64,000 bases of DNA from Acidobacteriota bacterium. GTDB taxonomy: Bacteria; Acidobacteriota; Terriglobia; Terriglobales; Acidobacteriaceae. The stretch covers positions 1 through 64,000 of the forward strand of contig PJLO01000008.1 in the NCBI GenBank assembly GCA_003010405.1, read 5' to 3'. The notes beneath the pieces are model-generated. The model was not told the origin of the DNA. It did no database searches and saw nothing but the letters and a program-made list of their open reading frames with translations. Position numbers and translations under genes: made by a program. Shown here one piece after another: positions 1 to 10,773 of the stretch (position 1 is the first letter of the stretch; each line of letters starts with the position of its first letter).

Positions 1-51
1 TTGCGGCCTGGCTCCCGTCGAAGTCGGTGCTGCTGTACTCATATTGTTTTC

Positions 52-83
52 AACGGGTCCGGGCCGTACGGCCCGGACCCGTT
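52..83. terminator. Perfect 32-bp palindrome, probable bidirectional terminator
   Basis: The 32 bases read identically on both strands, with arms AACGGGTCCGGGCCG around a central TA. It lies 51 nt beyond the stop of the minus-strand FUSC gene. A plus-strand gene may also end just left of the window, although positions 1-51 are too short to identify. T-rich bases flank both sides but there is no long uninterrupted T-run. It probably ends convergent transcripts. Confidence 0.7.
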
Positions 84-134
84 GTTCTATGTTACCAATT
101 TAAGCTCAGCATAAGCAGTAACACACTCAATGCA

Positions 135-2333
135 TCACTGGGCTGTTGCTGCTTGCGCGAAACCAAGAGCCTGATCTGGTTCGCCAATTATGTTCCAGCA
201 GTTCTTCTCAATATCCTTGTAAACAGCGAAGGCACGCGACAAGAACTCCGGACAAGATTCAGGGATTTCAAGCGGCTGGAACGAGGCCAGCAATCGCTGC
301 GCGCCTGCCGTATCTACCCTCTTTTGTACCAGTACTCCCGCCAACTTTCGTAAGCGGTCCTCCAGCGCCGCACAAGCGTTTAGAACCGTTCCGTCCTGTA
401 CCAAGCTCTCCTTCCCAGAAGGGAGAGCAGATGCCGACAGCATGAAAAGACTGCTGGCATCCTGAACGCCCTTTTGGAGCAGCTTGCTCAGCGCCAAGTC
501 TTCCTCGACCTGCTGGTCGAATTCGAAGGCAATCTGTATGTCAAGCGGTCTGATACTCTCGACGCAACCGTTGGCTGCAGCACGCAGCGCCGGCACTTTT
601 GCAGCACTTCCAACGCGAACCGAAGAAAGCATATTCGCGTTTAGCATAAGCATCTTTCCGAACTGCTGGCGCATTCTGTCTATGGTTCTGTAATAGCCCG
701 GAGCGTAATAACAGATCCACAGGATAAACAACGCAATGCATTGCCCAATAAATCTGTCGCGGGCCGACCACAAGCCGCGAGGCGGTTTCAAGCCCGGCGA
801 GTTCGTGACGATCGTGTAAGCAAAAGCGATTTGCACTCCGATGTACCCAAAGACGCGGCTACACATAACCCACCCTGAAATGAAGCACACAATCCCGGTA
901 GAAACGAGCATGCCGAGACCGCGATGATCATCGTTCGGGAAGATATAGACAAGGGCGAAGTAACCGAACAGCGCACCGCCGACCGAGACGGCGATCATAC
1001 GTTGAATCATTTTCTGAGTTATACCACCCGTAGAGATCGCCGAGCCGCCGACCATTACGCTCAGAGGAATGGTATAAGTTCCAGGCCCGCCTTTATTCAA
1101 GAAAAAGGAGGTGGCCAGGAAGAAAATGTAGCCAAGGGTGGTGCCGAGGGCAAACCTGAATGCGTGGGTCAACTTATCAAGATCATTCCAAGTCCCAGGT
1201 ACCCAGAACCCAAACCAAGGCAGGCGCTGCTCCTTCAGGATCGCCTTCAGTCCTTCCATAGCAGCGGGGCCACCGAGATCAGCCACGCTAATGTTGTATA
1301 ACACGTGCTCTGCCTGATCGAGCAGACCGGCAGATTCCTCAGCTTGCCCTTCCAGCACAAACGACCGAAGCTCGTCGCCACGTCCTGCGCGCAAGGCGCT
1401 CAGTGCATCCGCCAAACGCTTACATTGTGCCTTTTGTTCGTCGCTCAGCTCTTGGGACTTTTGGCGGCTGAAAGCCGCGCCCAAATCCAGAAGCCGGGCA
1501 ACGCTGGGGAACAAAGTGGGAGGTAAATTGTAGATAGTAATTTCAGCAAGCGGGTGACGCTGAGCCTCTTCGACGAGATCCAGCATTTTTCCGCTCATTG
1601 ATCGCGGTGTATCCGTGTAGTTGTACAGGCCGCTTAGAGAGAGAGCGTAGCCGGCAACCGGCGCTCCCAGTTTCGCAATGTCCGCGTCCGGAGCACCGTC
1701 TGCGAAGCCGCGGAAGAGCCGCTCCAAAGCTCCGACCCGGCCGTCCATCTCGCGTTCCAACTTTTCACGCGGATCGTAGCGTATAAAGACGTAATCGAAG
1801 ACAGTCTTGCAGACGACCGCCACGACACCAATTCCGGCCGACCACATTGTATACTTGGTCATTGCCTCCGTGCTCCAACGTGTCCCCCTGAACAGCCGAT
1901 AATCCCAAAGGTGCAGGGGACAGAGCGTGAAGACACCGAACAAGATTCCGCAGGTCTTCCGGCAGAACGCGATCAGCATGAGGCCGGCGATAAAGCTAAG
2001 GACGAAGGTGTAGATGACACGGAACACCGGGTCGTTGCGTGTCAGCTTCTGCAGGAAAATCATCAGAAAATCAGCGATGGCCACGCTACCGACGTCGATG
2101 GCACCGTTGCGCCACGTTAAGCGCCCTTGGTCCTGGGTATACAGAAACATCATGTATAGCCCGGGCGCCATCAGCAATGGCATTTTCAACGCATCCATAA
2201 TCAGCGTTGCGAGTGTTACAGACCCCGCCAGGCGCAGGGCATGCTGGTACCTGCCTGGCGTGGGCTGCAACTCCTGCCATATTCGCGTCAGATTGCCCTT
2301 ATAAGGCCATCTTGAATAAATCGACTGCGACAT
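135..2333 (-). CDS. FUSC-family efflux transporter (MdtO-like)
   Basis: Inner-membrane protein of about 732 residues, of the fusaric-acid-resistance/aromatic-acid-exporter (FUSC) type. It has an N-terminal block of hydrophobic helices (about residues 30-160), a soluble middle part and a second helix block (about 390-540), the two-halved layout of MdtO/AaeB relatives. ATG at 2333 is chosen because a GAGGTG Shine-Dalgarno lies 5 nt upstream; a GTG at 2339 overlapping the previous stop is the alternative. It is the last gene of an operon encoding an outer-membrane channel, a YtcA-type lipoprotein and an HlyD adaptor, which matches the E. coli ytcA-mdtNOP gene set. By analogy it exports aromatic or cationic toxic compounds. 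The substrate cannot be told from sequence. Confidence 0.85.
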   Translation of the reverse strand: MSQSIYSRWPYKGNLTRIWQELQPTPGRYQHALRLAGSVTLATLIMDALKMPLLMAPGLYMMFLYTQDQGRLTWRNGAIDVGSVAIADFLMIFLQKLTRNDPVFRVIYTFVLSFIAGLMLIAFCRKTCGILFGVFTLCPLHLWDYRLFRGTRWSTEAMTKYTMWSAGIGVVAVVCKTVFDYVFIRYDPREKLEREMDGRVGALERLFRGFADGAPDADIAKLGAPVAGYALSLSGLYNYTDTPRSMSGKMLDLVEEAQRHPLAEITIYNLPPTLFPSVARLLDLGAAFSRQKSQELSDEQKAQCKRLADALSALRAGRGDELRSFVLEGQAEESAGLLDQAEHVLYNISVADLGGPAAMEGLKAILKEQRLPWFGFWVPGTWNDLDKLTHAFRFALGTTLGYIFFLATSFFLNKGGPGTYTIPLSVMVGGSAISTGGITQKMIQRMIAVSVGGALFGYFALVYIFPNDDHRGLGMLVSTGIVCFISGWVMCSRVFGYIGVQIAFAYTIVTNSPGLKPPRGLWSARDRFIGQCIALFILWICYYAPGYYRTIDRMRQQFGKMLMLNANMLSSVRVGSAAKVPALRAAANGCVESIRPLDIQIAFEFDQQVEEDLALSKLLQKGVQDASSLFMLSASALPSGKESLVQDGTVLNACAALEDRLRKLAGVLVQKRVDTAGAQRLLASFQPLEIPESCPEFLSRAFAVYKDIEKNCWNIIGEPDQALGFAQAATAQ

Positions 2334-2335
2334 GG

Positions 2336-3523
2336 TCACCTCACGATGGTAATTGCGGTTGCCCCGATACGGAACAGGGCGGGATCAGGGTGCGGCACGT
2401 GGATACGGACTGGGAAACGCGCAGCAAGGTGAACCCAGTTGAGCGTGTGTTCGACGTTAACCAGACCCTGATCGATTCTCGTATCATCAGGCGTGACGCC
2501 ATTACCGATGCTCTCAATATAACCGTCGAACTTTATCTGAGGATTGGTCATGATATAGATATCGACATGGGAACCCTTATGCATGAACCCCAATTCCGAT
2601 TCGCGGTAGTTAGCCATGACCCACCACTTGCGATTGTCAATCATGGTAAAGATCGGAACGCCCGGCTTCGCAAATTCGCCTTCCGAGATATTGAGATTCG
2701 TCACGTATCCATCAAACGTTGCGACGACGGTGGTTCTCTCCAAATCGAATTTTGCCTTGTCAGCCAACGCCGCTTTAGCTGATCTTTGAGATTCCAGCTG
2801 GTTAACGCGGTCCATCGCCCAGACGAGCTCTTCAGCCCTTGCCGCTGTCTGCGCTATAACGGCTACCGTTTCGTTTTGAACCGACTTGGCCTGGGCCTCT
2901 TGGGCCATCGCCTGGCGCAGAGCAGCAGCCGCTTCATCGTATTGACGCTCGGCGACTCTCGCCGTGTTCCGGCGCTCATCGACCTGTTCCGGTGTTACGA
3001 ATTGCTTGGCGAGCAACGGCTCGATTCTACGAAGGTTGCTCTCGGCAAGCGTTCTCCGGGATTCAGCCGCTTCCAAAGCAGCTTTTGCCCTCACAACGCT
3101 GGCGCTTGCTGCCCTGACACTGTTGCTAGCCGTAATGCTTCGGGCCTTCGCAGCCTCGACACCAGCGCGGGCACCTTGCACACCGTTGGTCTGGGCATTA
3201 ATTCTGCGCCGCATATCTATGATCTGTTCTTCGAGAAGCGCCTGGTCAGACAGGGCGCGATCCAGCGCATCTTGATATGGCCGGGGGTCGATTTGGTATA
3301 GCAGCGTCCCCTGCTTCACAAACTCATTGTCATGGACATTGACATGAATAAGGCGGCCGGCGACTTCAGGAGCGAACTGAACGTAGTTGGCGCGAACACT
3401 GGCATCATCCGTGCGCGGGTTGTGGTTGGTGCTCCAAACAACACCAGAGAGGAGCCCTAAGGCTACGAGCATTGTTACCGTTGCTACGAAAGCAAACCCT
3501 TTTTGATTTTTATCAGTCGTCAT
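2336..3523 (-). CDS. HlyD/EmrA-family membrane fusion protein (MdtN-like)
   Basis: Periplasmic adaptor of 395 residues. One N-terminal transmembrane segment (about 8-28) is followed by a lipoyl-like half-motif (VQFAPEVAGRLIHV, about 47-60). A long Ala/Glu/Arg-rich coiled-coil hairpin spans about 90-250, followed by the second lipoyl half (TTVVATFDGYVTNL) and a beta-barrel region. This is the EmrA/MdtN layout that bridges an inner-membrane pump and a TolC channel. The start has GGAG 5 nt upstream. Its TGA stop lies 2 nt before the ATG of the FUSC gene, so the two are probably translationally coupled. It lies 14 nt downstream of the YtcA-like gene. Confidence 0.9.
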   Translation of the reverse strand: MTTDKNQKGFAFVATVTMLVALGLLSGVVWSTNHNPRTDDASVRANYVQFAPEVAGRLIHVNVHDNEFVKQGTLLYQIDPRPYQDALDRALSDQALLEEQIIDMRRRINAQTNGVQGARAGVEAAKARSITASNSVRAASASVVRAKAALEAAESRRTLAESNLRRIEPLLAKQFVTPEQVDERRNTARVAERQYDEAAAALRQAMAQEAQAKSVQNETVAVIAQTAARAEELVWAMDRVNQLESQRSAKAALADKAKFDLERTTVVATFDGYVTNLNISEGEFAKPGVPIFTMIDNRKWWVMANYRESELGFMHKGSHVDIYIMTNPQIKFDGYIESIGNGVTPDDTRIDQGLVNVEHTLNWVHLAARFPVRIHVPHPDPALFRIGATAITIVR

Positions 3524-3537
3524 AAACTCCGCCTTAG

Positions 3538-3804
3538 TTATCGATAGAACAACAGCCAGAACGCACAGGTCAGCGCCAGCGCCAAGCTAGGATAAAACAC
3601 AATGAGAGGCGTAACGTAGCGTTCGAGCCGACGCGCCAGCAACGCCAAATGCGTAAAGATGGTTATGGCAAGACCCGCTGCACCGCAGAACATCCACGAA
3701 GGAAGAAACGATCCCCAAACATCGATCGAGGGGGCGCGGGAACACCCGCTTAATAACAATAGCAACATACAAATCGCCAACATTTTGCAAGATCGAGCGA
3801 ACAC
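3538..3804 (-). CDS. ytcA: YtcA-family small lipoprotein
   Basis: Protein of 88 residues with a lipoprotein signal (lipobox LSGC, Cys21) followed by SRAPSIDVWGSFLPSWMFC. This resembles the YtcA family, which in E. coli is encoded beside mdtNOP. Two further hydrophobic segments (about 38-58 and 66-86) predict a small membrane-embedded lipoprotein. The GTG start at 3804 is favoured over the ATG at 3783 because AAAGGAG sits 8 nt upstream and the longer form gives a full signal peptide. It lies between the channel gene (23 nt) and the adaptor gene (14 nt), so it belongs to the efflux operon. Its biochemical role is unknown. Confidence 0.8.
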   Translation of the reverse strand: MFARSCKMLAICMLLLLLSGCSRAPSIDVWGSFLPSWMFCGAAGLAITIFTHLALLARRLERYVTPLIVFYPSLALALTCAFWLLFYR

Positions 3805-3826
3805 AGTGGTGCTCCTTTCAGTATGG

Positions 3827-5407
3827 TTAGGGTTGCTTCGTTGTGGAATGACTGCCAGGGCTTTGCCTCAGCAACTCGCCCGTGGAGTAGCTGAGATTCA
3901 CGCTGCCATTCCAGACTGCGGACCGCGCCTGGACAAGCGCCAAACGTGCTCGCGCAAGCTGGGAGTCGGCCGTTACAAGGTCAACTAGGTTCTTCACGCC
4001 GTTCTCATAGGCTTCCACAGTTGACTCGCGCCCGGTGAGTGCAGCAGTAAGCAGAGCTTTCGCGGCTTCCTGCTGATGTCCCGCCGTCCTGAGTTGAATA
4101 TAAGCATTCCATGCTTCGCGGGTGACTTGGTCCTGGAATCCGCGCAGCTCTTCTTGTGACGCTTTCTTCTGAGATCTCTGAGCCCGCAGGTTATGCTTTC
4201 TCAGACCACCGTCAAAAATATCCCAATTCAAATTCACACGTGCGGACCACGTTGCCTGGGTCGTATTACCCAAAACCGAAACCCACGGCTTTGGCTCGTA
4301 GCTGACTGACTCACCTGTCGCCGAGAAATCGATGGTAGGCATATAGGCGGCCTTGGCCAGTTTCACGCTCTGCTCCGCGATGCGAACTCTTCTCGCGAAG
4401 GCTTCAATATCGGGACGGTTCCGGCCAGCGGCTTCTATCATGCTCTGTACGGTGTTGGCCAGCGCTGACACGTCAGGTTCGCCCTCAGGCAGGGCAATTG
4501 AAATTGCTTCAGAAGGAGGCAGACCGAGAACCTCGCGCAGTCTGACTCGCTGAATCGCTTCGTCCCCGGAAGCAGCTTCCAAATCGTATGTTGCCTGCGC
4601 GACGCTTGCTCTGGCGTTCAGCACGTCTGGAATGGTACCGCGTCCGTTAGCCAACTGGGCTTCAGCAGTGGCCAGAGTGGCGCGCGCCGTTTCCAAAATC
4701 TGGCGAATCGCGTTTATCCGCTCTTTTGCGGTCACAAGGCCGTAATAGGTGGTGACAACTCTAAAAGCAACATCTTGATTCGAGCGCTGAAAGGTTGCGA
4801 CCGCCGCTAACCGCTGCTCTTTCGCGATATCCAAGCGGGCGCGCCGTCTTCCAAAGTCGAAAATGTTGTAGTTCAAGGCCAATCCCGCCCTGGCTTGCGG
4901 CAAGATCACCATGGTGTAGCCTCTGTTATTCAGCATGAGCTGATTTGGGTTTTGATTGGCACCGGTGGCAACGTTGGTAATGGTTCCTATGATATTGCCG
5001 TTGGCATCTACTGCCCTGAGTCCCGTGATGCCTGTCCTCTCCTGAGCAGGAGAGATAAATCTTTCATCCGAAAAGAGCGCTCGTGCAGCCAACCGCGGAT
5101 AGTAGGCAGAGCGGGCGATTCCGATATTTTCCGCCGCCTGCTTGGCCCGCTCCCACGTCACTCGCGTCGTAGGATTGTTGCTCTCCGCGATATCAATCAG
5201 CTCATCCAGGTGATAAGGGGTCGCGGGGTTGATCTGCGCGACAGTCAGAGGGGTTTTGCGATTCGCCGTGCACTCAGCGGCGGCCGAAGGCTCGCCGACG
5301 CGCCCAGTGCACTGCGTAGCCGCTGTTTGAGCACGAGACAGCGGCGAGGCGGCGAGGATCGCGATGCAAACCAAATGTCCTGCCCGATGTTTTATACTAG
5401 ATTGCAT
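3827..5407 (-). CDS. TolC-family outer-membrane efflux protein (MdtP-like)
   Basis: Protein of 526 residues with an N-terminal signal peptide ending near the Ala-Gln at about 25-28. It has two outer-membrane-efflux-protein repeats rich in Ala, Gln and Arg heptads (about 70-290 and 310-510), the trimeric barrel plus alpha-tunnel layout of TolC. Typical helix segments are visible, for example NGRGTIPDVLNARASVAQA and ENGVKNLVDLVTADSQLA. It is the first gene of the minus-strand efflux operon and so probably sets its promoter. About 1 kb without a convincing gene lies upstream and contains inverted repeats that may be operators. Confidence 0.9.
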   Translation of the reverse strand: MQSSIKHRAGHLVCIAILAASPLSRAQTAATQCTGRVGEPSAAAECTANRKTPLTVAQINPATPYHLDELIDIAESNNPTTRVTWERAKQAAENIGIARSAYYPRLAARALFSDERFISPAQERTGITGLRAVDANGNIIGTITNVATGANQNPNQLMLNNRGYTMVILPQARAGLALNYNIFDFGRRRARLDIAKEQRLAAVATFQRSNQDVAFRVVTTYYGLVTAKERINAIRQILETARATLATAEAQLANGRGTIPDVLNARASVAQATYDLEAASGDEAIQRVRLREVLGLPPSEAISIALPEGEPDVSALANTVQSMIEAAGRNRPDIEAFARRVRIAEQSVKLAKAAYMPTIDFSATGESVSYEPKPWVSVLGNTTQATWSARVNLNWDIFDGGLRKHNLRAQRSQKKASQEELRGFQDQVTREAWNAYIQLRTAGHQQEAAKALLTAALTGRESTVEAYENGVKNLVDLVTADSQLARARLALVQARSAVWNGSVNLSYSTGELLRQSPGSHSTTKQP

Positions 5408-5988
5408 AAGAGTCTAACGTCCTGGCTGTGAGTTGAGGTCAAGATAGGGGCCACATGCCGCTTGGCGTCGTCCACCAGCAACCCAACGACGTGCGAAAAT
5501 CTATGCTGCCCTTCTCATACCTTGTTTATTTGCTGTCTATTGAGTATGCAAGAGACGTGCCATCCGTACAGAATCACAAGTACCTGAATTCTCAAGGATA
5601 AGTCGCTAAAGATGACTCTTGAAGTCGAGAGTGACGAAGCGGAAAATGGCGAAAGTGTCGATTTTTGCGCGCGGTTCGTCACTAGGCGCGGAGCCTTCGT
5701 TCTCGATCCACTACACGGTGGCAGAAATTTTCTCCGAGCGATTCGCGCCGTCAGAGAAATCTGGCATTCACTGAATGTGAGTGCACGGAACTCATGTTGA
5801 GGAAGCAAACCGCTTCGTTAAGCACCTAGCCTCCTGATTGCATCTGGAGGGCCGTTTAAAGAAAACGCAAGAAGAAAATACAAGTCACTGATAAGACATA
5901 ACTTGCTTAAAATGTTGAGGTCTTTTTCGAGAAAAGTCGAAACCGAGAAGTGTAACGTATCATGACAGAGGATGGGGAGAGAAGCTGT

Positions 5989-6012
5989 TTACGATCTGTA
6001 TGGAGATCGTAA
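5989..6012. promoter_or_regulatory. 24-bp inverted repeat, operator-like
   Basis: TTACGATCT and AGATCGTAA are perfect 9-base inverted arms separated by 6 bases (GTATGG). The spacing and length fit a dimeric repressor site of the TetR or MarR kind. A further ACGATC half-site follows near 6041. It lies about 580 nt upstream of the TolC-type gene at 5407. No regulator gene is adjacent. Confidence 0.5.
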
Positions 6013-6068
6013 CGCGTTGAGAACATTAGGGCGTTTTGTGACGATCATATCTCAGCTGTCGCTTTTCC

Positions 6069-6105
6069 AAAGCGTCACGCTTTTGACAGGCGTCACGCGG
6101 GTGAC
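6069..6105. promoter_or_regulatory. Paired GCGTCACGC motifs and short palindromes
   Basis: GCGTCACGC occurs at 6072-6080 and again at 6090-6098, exactly 18 bp apart in the same orientation. The first lies inside the palindrome AAAGCGTCACGCTTT (6069-6083). The second overlaps GTCACGCGGGTGAC (6092-6105), which has 5-bp inverted arms. This arrangement suggests a regulator-binding site; the regulator is unknown. Confidence 0.4.
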
Positions 6106-6421
6106 ACACGCTTGGCTAGCTGATTGCTCGCTCTGTGGAAAACTGGTTTCTGGAGTTTGGCGAAATAGCCGCCTCCAGACTCGATGTGAGGTGAATACAG
6201 AAAAATGCTCTGTCCGCTCACCGCGAGTGCACTAAGTTCTCCGGTGGCTGGCTAATAAGGACGAACTGCACAAGGCCGCGATGGCCACTGGCGGCGCCAA
6301 AGCCAACGAGCTTTCCAATTTTGGAACTGGCCAACTTTCCCAAGAACTTCGGTTTGTTATTTCGCTGGCGGCAAGTTCGGAATGCGTCAGGAAGAAGTTG
6401 CACGCGAGTGGGTTCCTAGAG

Positions 6422-9400
6422 TCATTGTGGAGCCCGTTTTTCGAGTTTCTGTTTTTCGGATTCGGCCATGAAGTAAAGGACAGGAACGGCCATGCGCGAG
6501 AGTAATGTCGATGCCACTTCTCCGGCCATCAGCGAAAGAGCCAGTCCCTGAAAGATCGGATCAGAGAGAATGACACTGGCACCGACAACAACAGCTGCGG
6601 CAGTCAGCAGCATGGGACGGAAGCGCACCGCTCCGGCATCCACGACGGCTTCGGCCAACGGCATGCCCTGGCTGCGGCGCAGTTCGATGAAATCAACGAG
6701 GATGATGGAATTGCGTACAATGATTCCGGCCCCGGCAATAAAACCGATCATCGAGGTTGCGGTGAAGAAGGCGCCGAACATTGCATGCGCTGGCAAAATT
6801 CCAACCAGCGTCAGCGGAATGGGAGCCATGATCACCAGCGGTGTCATGAACGAGCGGAACCAGCCGACCACCAGTACGTAAATCAGAAGCATGGCACCGG
6901 CAAAAGCCACTCCGAGATCGCGGAAGACCTCCAGCGTGATATGCCATTCGCCATCCCACTTCATTGCGTAATGAGAGGTGGACTCCGGCTGCACGGCATT
7001 ATAGTGCGCAAGAGTGTAACCAGCCGGAAGCTTCAAACGATCGAGCGACTCATTCATTTTAAAGATGGCATAGACCGGACTTTCGGCCTCGCCTGCCACG
7101 TCGCCCGTGACGTAGACTACGCGCTTCAAATTCTTGTGGTAAATGCTGGGCTTGAGCGTGTCGGCCGTGGTATGAGTAATTTCGCGAAGCGAGACCAGCG
7201 AGCCATCGGCGGCCGCGAGTTTCGTGCTTTCCAGTGCATCGAGCGAAGAACGTTCGGCTCGCACAGTGCGCACTAGGACGGGGACATCTTCGCGCGAGGT
7301 CTCCGAGTGCAACAGGCCGACTTCCGTTCCCTTCAGAACGGTATCCAAGGCGCTACTGATAACGGCAGCGGAGATGCCGTGAAGCGCAGCCTTTTCCTGA
7401 TCAACCTCGATGCGATACTTCGGTTGTGGGTCTTCGACGTACCAGTCGACATCGACCACGCCGGGGGTTTGCTGGAATACCTGCTTGACCTGTTTGGCTA
7501 GTTCAATCTGGCCCGATTCATAGGGACCGTAAATTTCTGCCACAAGGGTCTGAATCACTGGTGGTCCGGGCGGAACCTCGCTGACCTTAATGCGAGCGCC
7601 ATACTGCCGGCCAATCTTCTGAAGCTCAGGACGCAGGCGTTTAGCTATCTCGTGACTTTGCGCGCTGCGTTCATCGACAGGCAGCAGATTCACCTGAATA
7701 TCGCCCTGATTGGCCTGATTGCGGAGATAGTAGTGCCGTACCAGTCCATTGAAGTTATAAGGACCGCTGGTCCCCGCGTAAAGCTGATAATTTGCAACCT
7801 CCGGCTGCTGGGCAAGGTACTGTCCGAGGGATTGACCAACCCGCGCTGTCTCTTCCAGCGTGGTTCCGTTGGGCATATCGATGATTACCTGGAACTCGCT
7901 CTTGTTATCAAAGGGCAGCATCTTTACTTGCACCAATTTGAGGGGCACAAAGGAGATTGCCGCCAGCAACAAGATCACGATGGAAGCGAGAAACAGGTAG
8001 CGCCATTTCGCCTCGTGCATCATGGGCGTCATGAAGCGGCGGTACAGGCGCGTAGCCCAATCGTCGGACTCGTTTTCGCCATGCGTGGAGGATGCTCCGG
8101 AATAGTGGCGCAAGAGTCGCAGCGAGGCCCAGGGTGAGACCACGAAAGCTACCAGAAGAGAGAACACCATCGCGGACGATGCCCCTACCGGGATCGGCAT
8201 CATATAGGGTCCCATCAGTCCCCGTACAGTTGCCATGGGGAGGATCGCAGCAATCACTGCGAAGGTGGCAAGGATTGTGGGATTGCCTACCTCAGCAACG
8301 GCTTCGATTGCAACCTCGCTCAGAGGTCGTCCTTTGTTCTCCGGGAGGCGGAAGTGGCGGACGATGTTCTCTACAACGACAATGGCATCGTCGACCAGAA
8401 TACCGATGCTGAAAATGAGTGCGAACAATGTCACCCGATTCAGGGTGTAACCAAAGGCGTAAAAGGTTCCGAGTGTGAGCGCCAACGTGACCGGGATTGC
8501 CAGCAGAACGACTCCCGACTCGCGCCAGCCCAAAAAGATGGCAATGAGCAGCGTGACCGAGAGTGTTGCCAGCACGAGATGCTTCAGTAGCTCATCAGAT
8601 TTTGCTTTGGCGGTTTCTCCGTAGTTGCGCGTAGTCGTGATATTCAAGTCAGCGGCCAGTTCAGTACGCCGCATCTCGGCAACACGGTCGAGCACGGCAT
8701 TGGCAAGCTTGGTGGCATTCGTGCCCTTACGCTTGGCAACGGTGATGGTGACAGCCGGATACTCCGCGCCGATCTCGGCGTGCGAGTCGCTATGTCGCGC
8801 ACCCAGTCCAACGCCGTAATTAACGTAGGCTACTGGCTCAGCCGGTCCATCAATAATTGCATAGGCGACATCGCGCAACAGCACCGGCCGACCTCGCGAG
8901 ACACCGACCACTACCTGCTCGACATCCTCTTTGCGCGTGAAAAACGATCCCGCGTCGATGCGAATTCGCTGGTTCTGGGTGTCAAATTCTCCGGCTTCGA
9001 GCCTGGCGTTGGCTGCCTGAAGTCGAGCGACTATTGCAGAAGGCGCAAGCGAATATGAGGCAAGCTTTGCGGGGCTCAATTCTACGCGCACACTGCGGGG
9101 CTGGCCGCCGAGGAGCTTCGTCTCGGAGACGTTGTCCACTTGCTGGATTGTGTGCTCGACCTCTGCCGCGATTTTCCGTAGCTGGAAAGCGTCGTAGTTC
9201 TTGCCCCAGAGCGTAAGCGAAAGAATCGGCACATCGTCGATGGAGCGCGCCTTGATCAGCGGCCGCGAGCAGCCCGGAGGTATACGGTCAAAGTTGGCGT
9301 AGAGTTTGCTATAGACACGGGTGAGTGCTTCATCCTGCGGCGTGCCGACATAAAACCGCACGATCACCAGGCTTGCGCCGGGCGACGAGGTCGAGTAGAT

Positions 9401-9655
9401 GTACTCGACGCCTGGAATCTCGCGCAGAATCGTTTCCATCGGAGTGGTGACGCGTTGCGCGATCTCCGCCGGAGAGGCACCGGGCATCGCCACCATTACG
9501 TCCAGCATTGGAACAACAATCTGCGGCTCTTCCTCTCGCGGAATCTCAATCACGGCGAAGATCCCCAGTACCAGTGCCGCCACGATGCCGAGCGGCGTGA
9601 GCTTCGAGTCGACGAAGCTTTTGGCGATGCGACCTGCCAATCCAAGTTCGCTCAT
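6422..9655 (-). CDS. RND efflux transporter permease (AcrB/AcrD/AcrF superfamily)
   Basis: Inner-membrane proton-driven pump of 1077 residues, the usual RND length. It shows the N-terminal TM1, the porter start ([20 protein letters not shown]), the TM4 proton-relay motif [17 protein letters not shown] near residue 410, and the TM10 segment [17 protein letters not shown]. Two large periplasmic loops follow TM1 and TM7. The EEEP and paired-loop sequence style is closer to divergent HAE1/TriC-like pumps than to CusA. Its start overlaps the stop of the adaptor gene by 4 nt (ATGA), so the two are coupled. With the adaptor and TolC gene upstream it forms a complete tripartite pump. The substrate is not predictable. 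Confidence 0.92.
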   Translation of the reverse strand: MSELGLAGRIAKSFVDSKLTPLGIVAALVLGIFAVIEIPREEEPQIVVPMLDVMVAMPGASPAEIAQRVTTPMETILREIPGVEYIYSTSSPGASLVIVRFYVGTPQDEALTRVYSKLYANFDRIPPGCSRPLIKARSIDDVPILSLTLWGKNYDAFQLRKIAAEVEHTIQQVDNVSETKLLGGQPRSVRVELSPAKLASYSLAPSAIVARLQAANARLEAGEFDTQNQRIRIDAGSFFTRKEDVEQVVVGVSRGRPVLLRDVAYAIIDGPAEPVAYVNYGVGLGARHSDSHAEIGAEYPAVTITVAKRKGTNATKLANAVLDRVAEMRRTELAADLNITTTRNYGETAKAKSDELLKHLVLATLSVTLLIAIFLGWRESGVVLLAIPVTLALTLGTFYAFGYTLNRVTLFALIFSIGILVDDAIVVVENIVRHFRLPENKGRPLSEVAIEAVAEVGNPTILATFAVIAAILPMATVRGLMGPYMMPIPVGASSAMVFSLLVAFVVSPWASLRLLRHYSGASSTHGENESDDWATRLYRRFMTPMMHEAKWRYLFLASIVILLLAAISFVPLKLVQVKMLPFDNKSEFQVIIDMPNGTTLEETARVGQSLGQYLAQQPEVANYQLYAGTSGPYNFNGLVRHYYLRNQANQGDIQVNLLPVDERSAQSHEIAKRLRPELQKIGRQYGARIKVSEVPPGPPVIQTLVAEIYGPYESGQIELAKQVKQVFQQTPGVVDVDWYVEDPQPKYRIEVDQEKAALHGISAAVISSALDTVLKGTEVGLLHSETSREDVPVLVRTVRAERSSLDALESTKLAAADGSLVSLREITHTTADTLKPSIYHKNLKRVVYVTGDVAGEAESPVYAIFKMNESLDRLKLPAGYTLAHYNAVQPESTSHYAMKWDGEWHITLEVFRDLGVAFAGAMLLIYVLVVGWFRSFMTPLVIMAPIPLTLVGILPAHAMFGAFFTATSMIGFIAGAGIIVRNSIILVDFIELRRSQGMPLAEAVVDAGAVRFRPMLLTAAAVVVGASVILSDPIFQGLALSLMAGEVASTLLSRMAVPVLYFMAESEKQKLEKRAPQ

Positions 9656-10773
9656 TGGCGAACCTCGACGCGCTTTCCGCTTAGCTCGCGTTCGCCCGGT
9701 GAGTCGACCAGCGACTCGCCGCCGCTTACCCCGGAGAGAATCTCCACCTTGCTGCCCAACCTTTGGCCGATGGTGACATAGCGCAGCGCAACCAGTTGAT
9801 TTGGTCCAACGGCATACACACCATGCATGGAACCATGTGTAACAATCGCCGAGCTTGGTATGAGTACGGCATCGCGCATGCCGCGTGCGATCAGCGCATG
9901 ACCAAACATTCCGCTGTGCAGACCGGGCATCGGAGGCAGCGCAATCTTGACCAGGAAACTGCGACTCTTTGGATCGGCGGCAGGGACGATCTGCGAGATC
10001 TTGCCCTGAACTGGCGTAATGCTGATGCTGTCGATGACTACTGGCAAGGCTGCTCCAACCTTGATTAGCCCAAGCCGCGATTCATCCACCGAAGTCTCAA
10101 GGCGCAACGGGCCTGCTTTCTCCACCTTCAGCAGTGGGACCCCAGGTGCGGCCACCGCACCCGGATCGACCATGCGGCCCGTCACAATTCCATCGAAGGG
10201 AGCTCGAACTCTGGTGTAGCCCTGCATGGTATGGGCTGCAGCTTCGGCGGCTTTGGCTTCGGCTTCCTGCGAACGGATGGCGGCGAGCCGAGCCGCGGCA
10301 GCCTGAGCTCGTGAAGCAACCTCATCGAACTCGTGCGGACTGACGCTCTTCTGGGCTTTCAGCATTTCGTAGCGCTTCAGCGTGGAGGCGGCGAGAGTCG
10401 CATCGCTTTCAGCAGCGGCAATCTGCTGACCGGCGGCGACAACTGCAGCGTGTGCGCGTTTTGTGTCAGCATCCAGCTGCGCGGCGCTGATGATGAGCAA
10501 AGTCTGACCAGCCCTTACGTGGTCTCCTTCATGAACCGCAATGCTGCCGATGATTCCCATCACCTGCGCGGAAAGGGTAGACGACTCTGTAGCCTGTACC
10601 GTTCCGACACTCTCAACCGTCTCTGGAACCTTCTGCGCCGAGCTTTGAACCACGTGAATGTCGCGTACCAACTCGGGCGCGACCGCCGTCTCTGTCTTCT
10701 TGTGGCAAGAGGCTAGTCCGCCTGCAATCAACAGGAGCGCCATGGAGGGGACGAGAAGTCGAAGAGCTTTCAT
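9652..10773 (-). CDS. RND efflux periplasmic adaptor lipoprotein
   Basis: Protein of 373 residues. The lipoprotein signal has a LASC lipobox (Cys23), so it should be anchored in the inner membrane by lipid. It shows the HlyD/AcrA layout: first lipoyl half near 70-95 ([20 protein letters not shown]), an Ala-rich coiled-coil hairpin (about 100-185), second lipoyl half ([20 protein letters not shown]) and then beta-barrel and membrane-proximal parts. It overlaps both neighbours by 4 nt (10770-10773 with the TolC gene, 9652-9655 with the pump), so the three genes form one tightly coupled operon. Confidence 0.92.
   Translation of the reverse strand: MKALRLLVPSMALLLIAGGLASCHKKTETAVAPELVRDIHVVQSSAQKVPETVESVGTVQATESSTLSAQVMGIIGSIAVHEGDHVRAGQTLLIISAAQLDADTKRAHAAVVAAGQQIAAAESDATLAASTLKRYEMLKAQKSVSPHEFDEVASRAQAAAARLAAIRSQEAEAKAAEAAAHTMQGYTRVRAPFDGIVTGRMVDPGAVAAPGVPLLKVEKAGPLRLETSVDESRLGLIKVGAALPVVIDSISITPVQGKISQIVPAADPKSRSFLVKIALPPMPGLHSGMFGHALIARGMRDAVLIPSSAIVTHGSMHGVYAVGPNQLVALRYVTIGQRLGSKVEILSGVSGGESLVDSPGERELSGKRVEVRQ

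Larger units (their letters stand above)
5408..6421. other. 1-kb intergenic region without a convincing gene
   Basis: Six-frame reading gives only short, low-quality frames here. The part near 5520-5810 has frames on both strands with no recognisable motif. The part at 5980-6110 holds several inverted repeats, listed separately. The part at 6240-6420 has a plus-strand frame with locally protein-like wording (NKDELHKAAMATGGAKANEL) but no start context or match that I recognise, and it runs into the antisense of the RND gene. It may hold the decayed remains of a regulator for the neighbouring efflux operon. Confidence 0.5.

Noticed and set aside
5515..5808. Overlapping short frames on both strands in the efflux gap
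   Set aside because: Neither has a good start context, coherent composition or recognisable motif.
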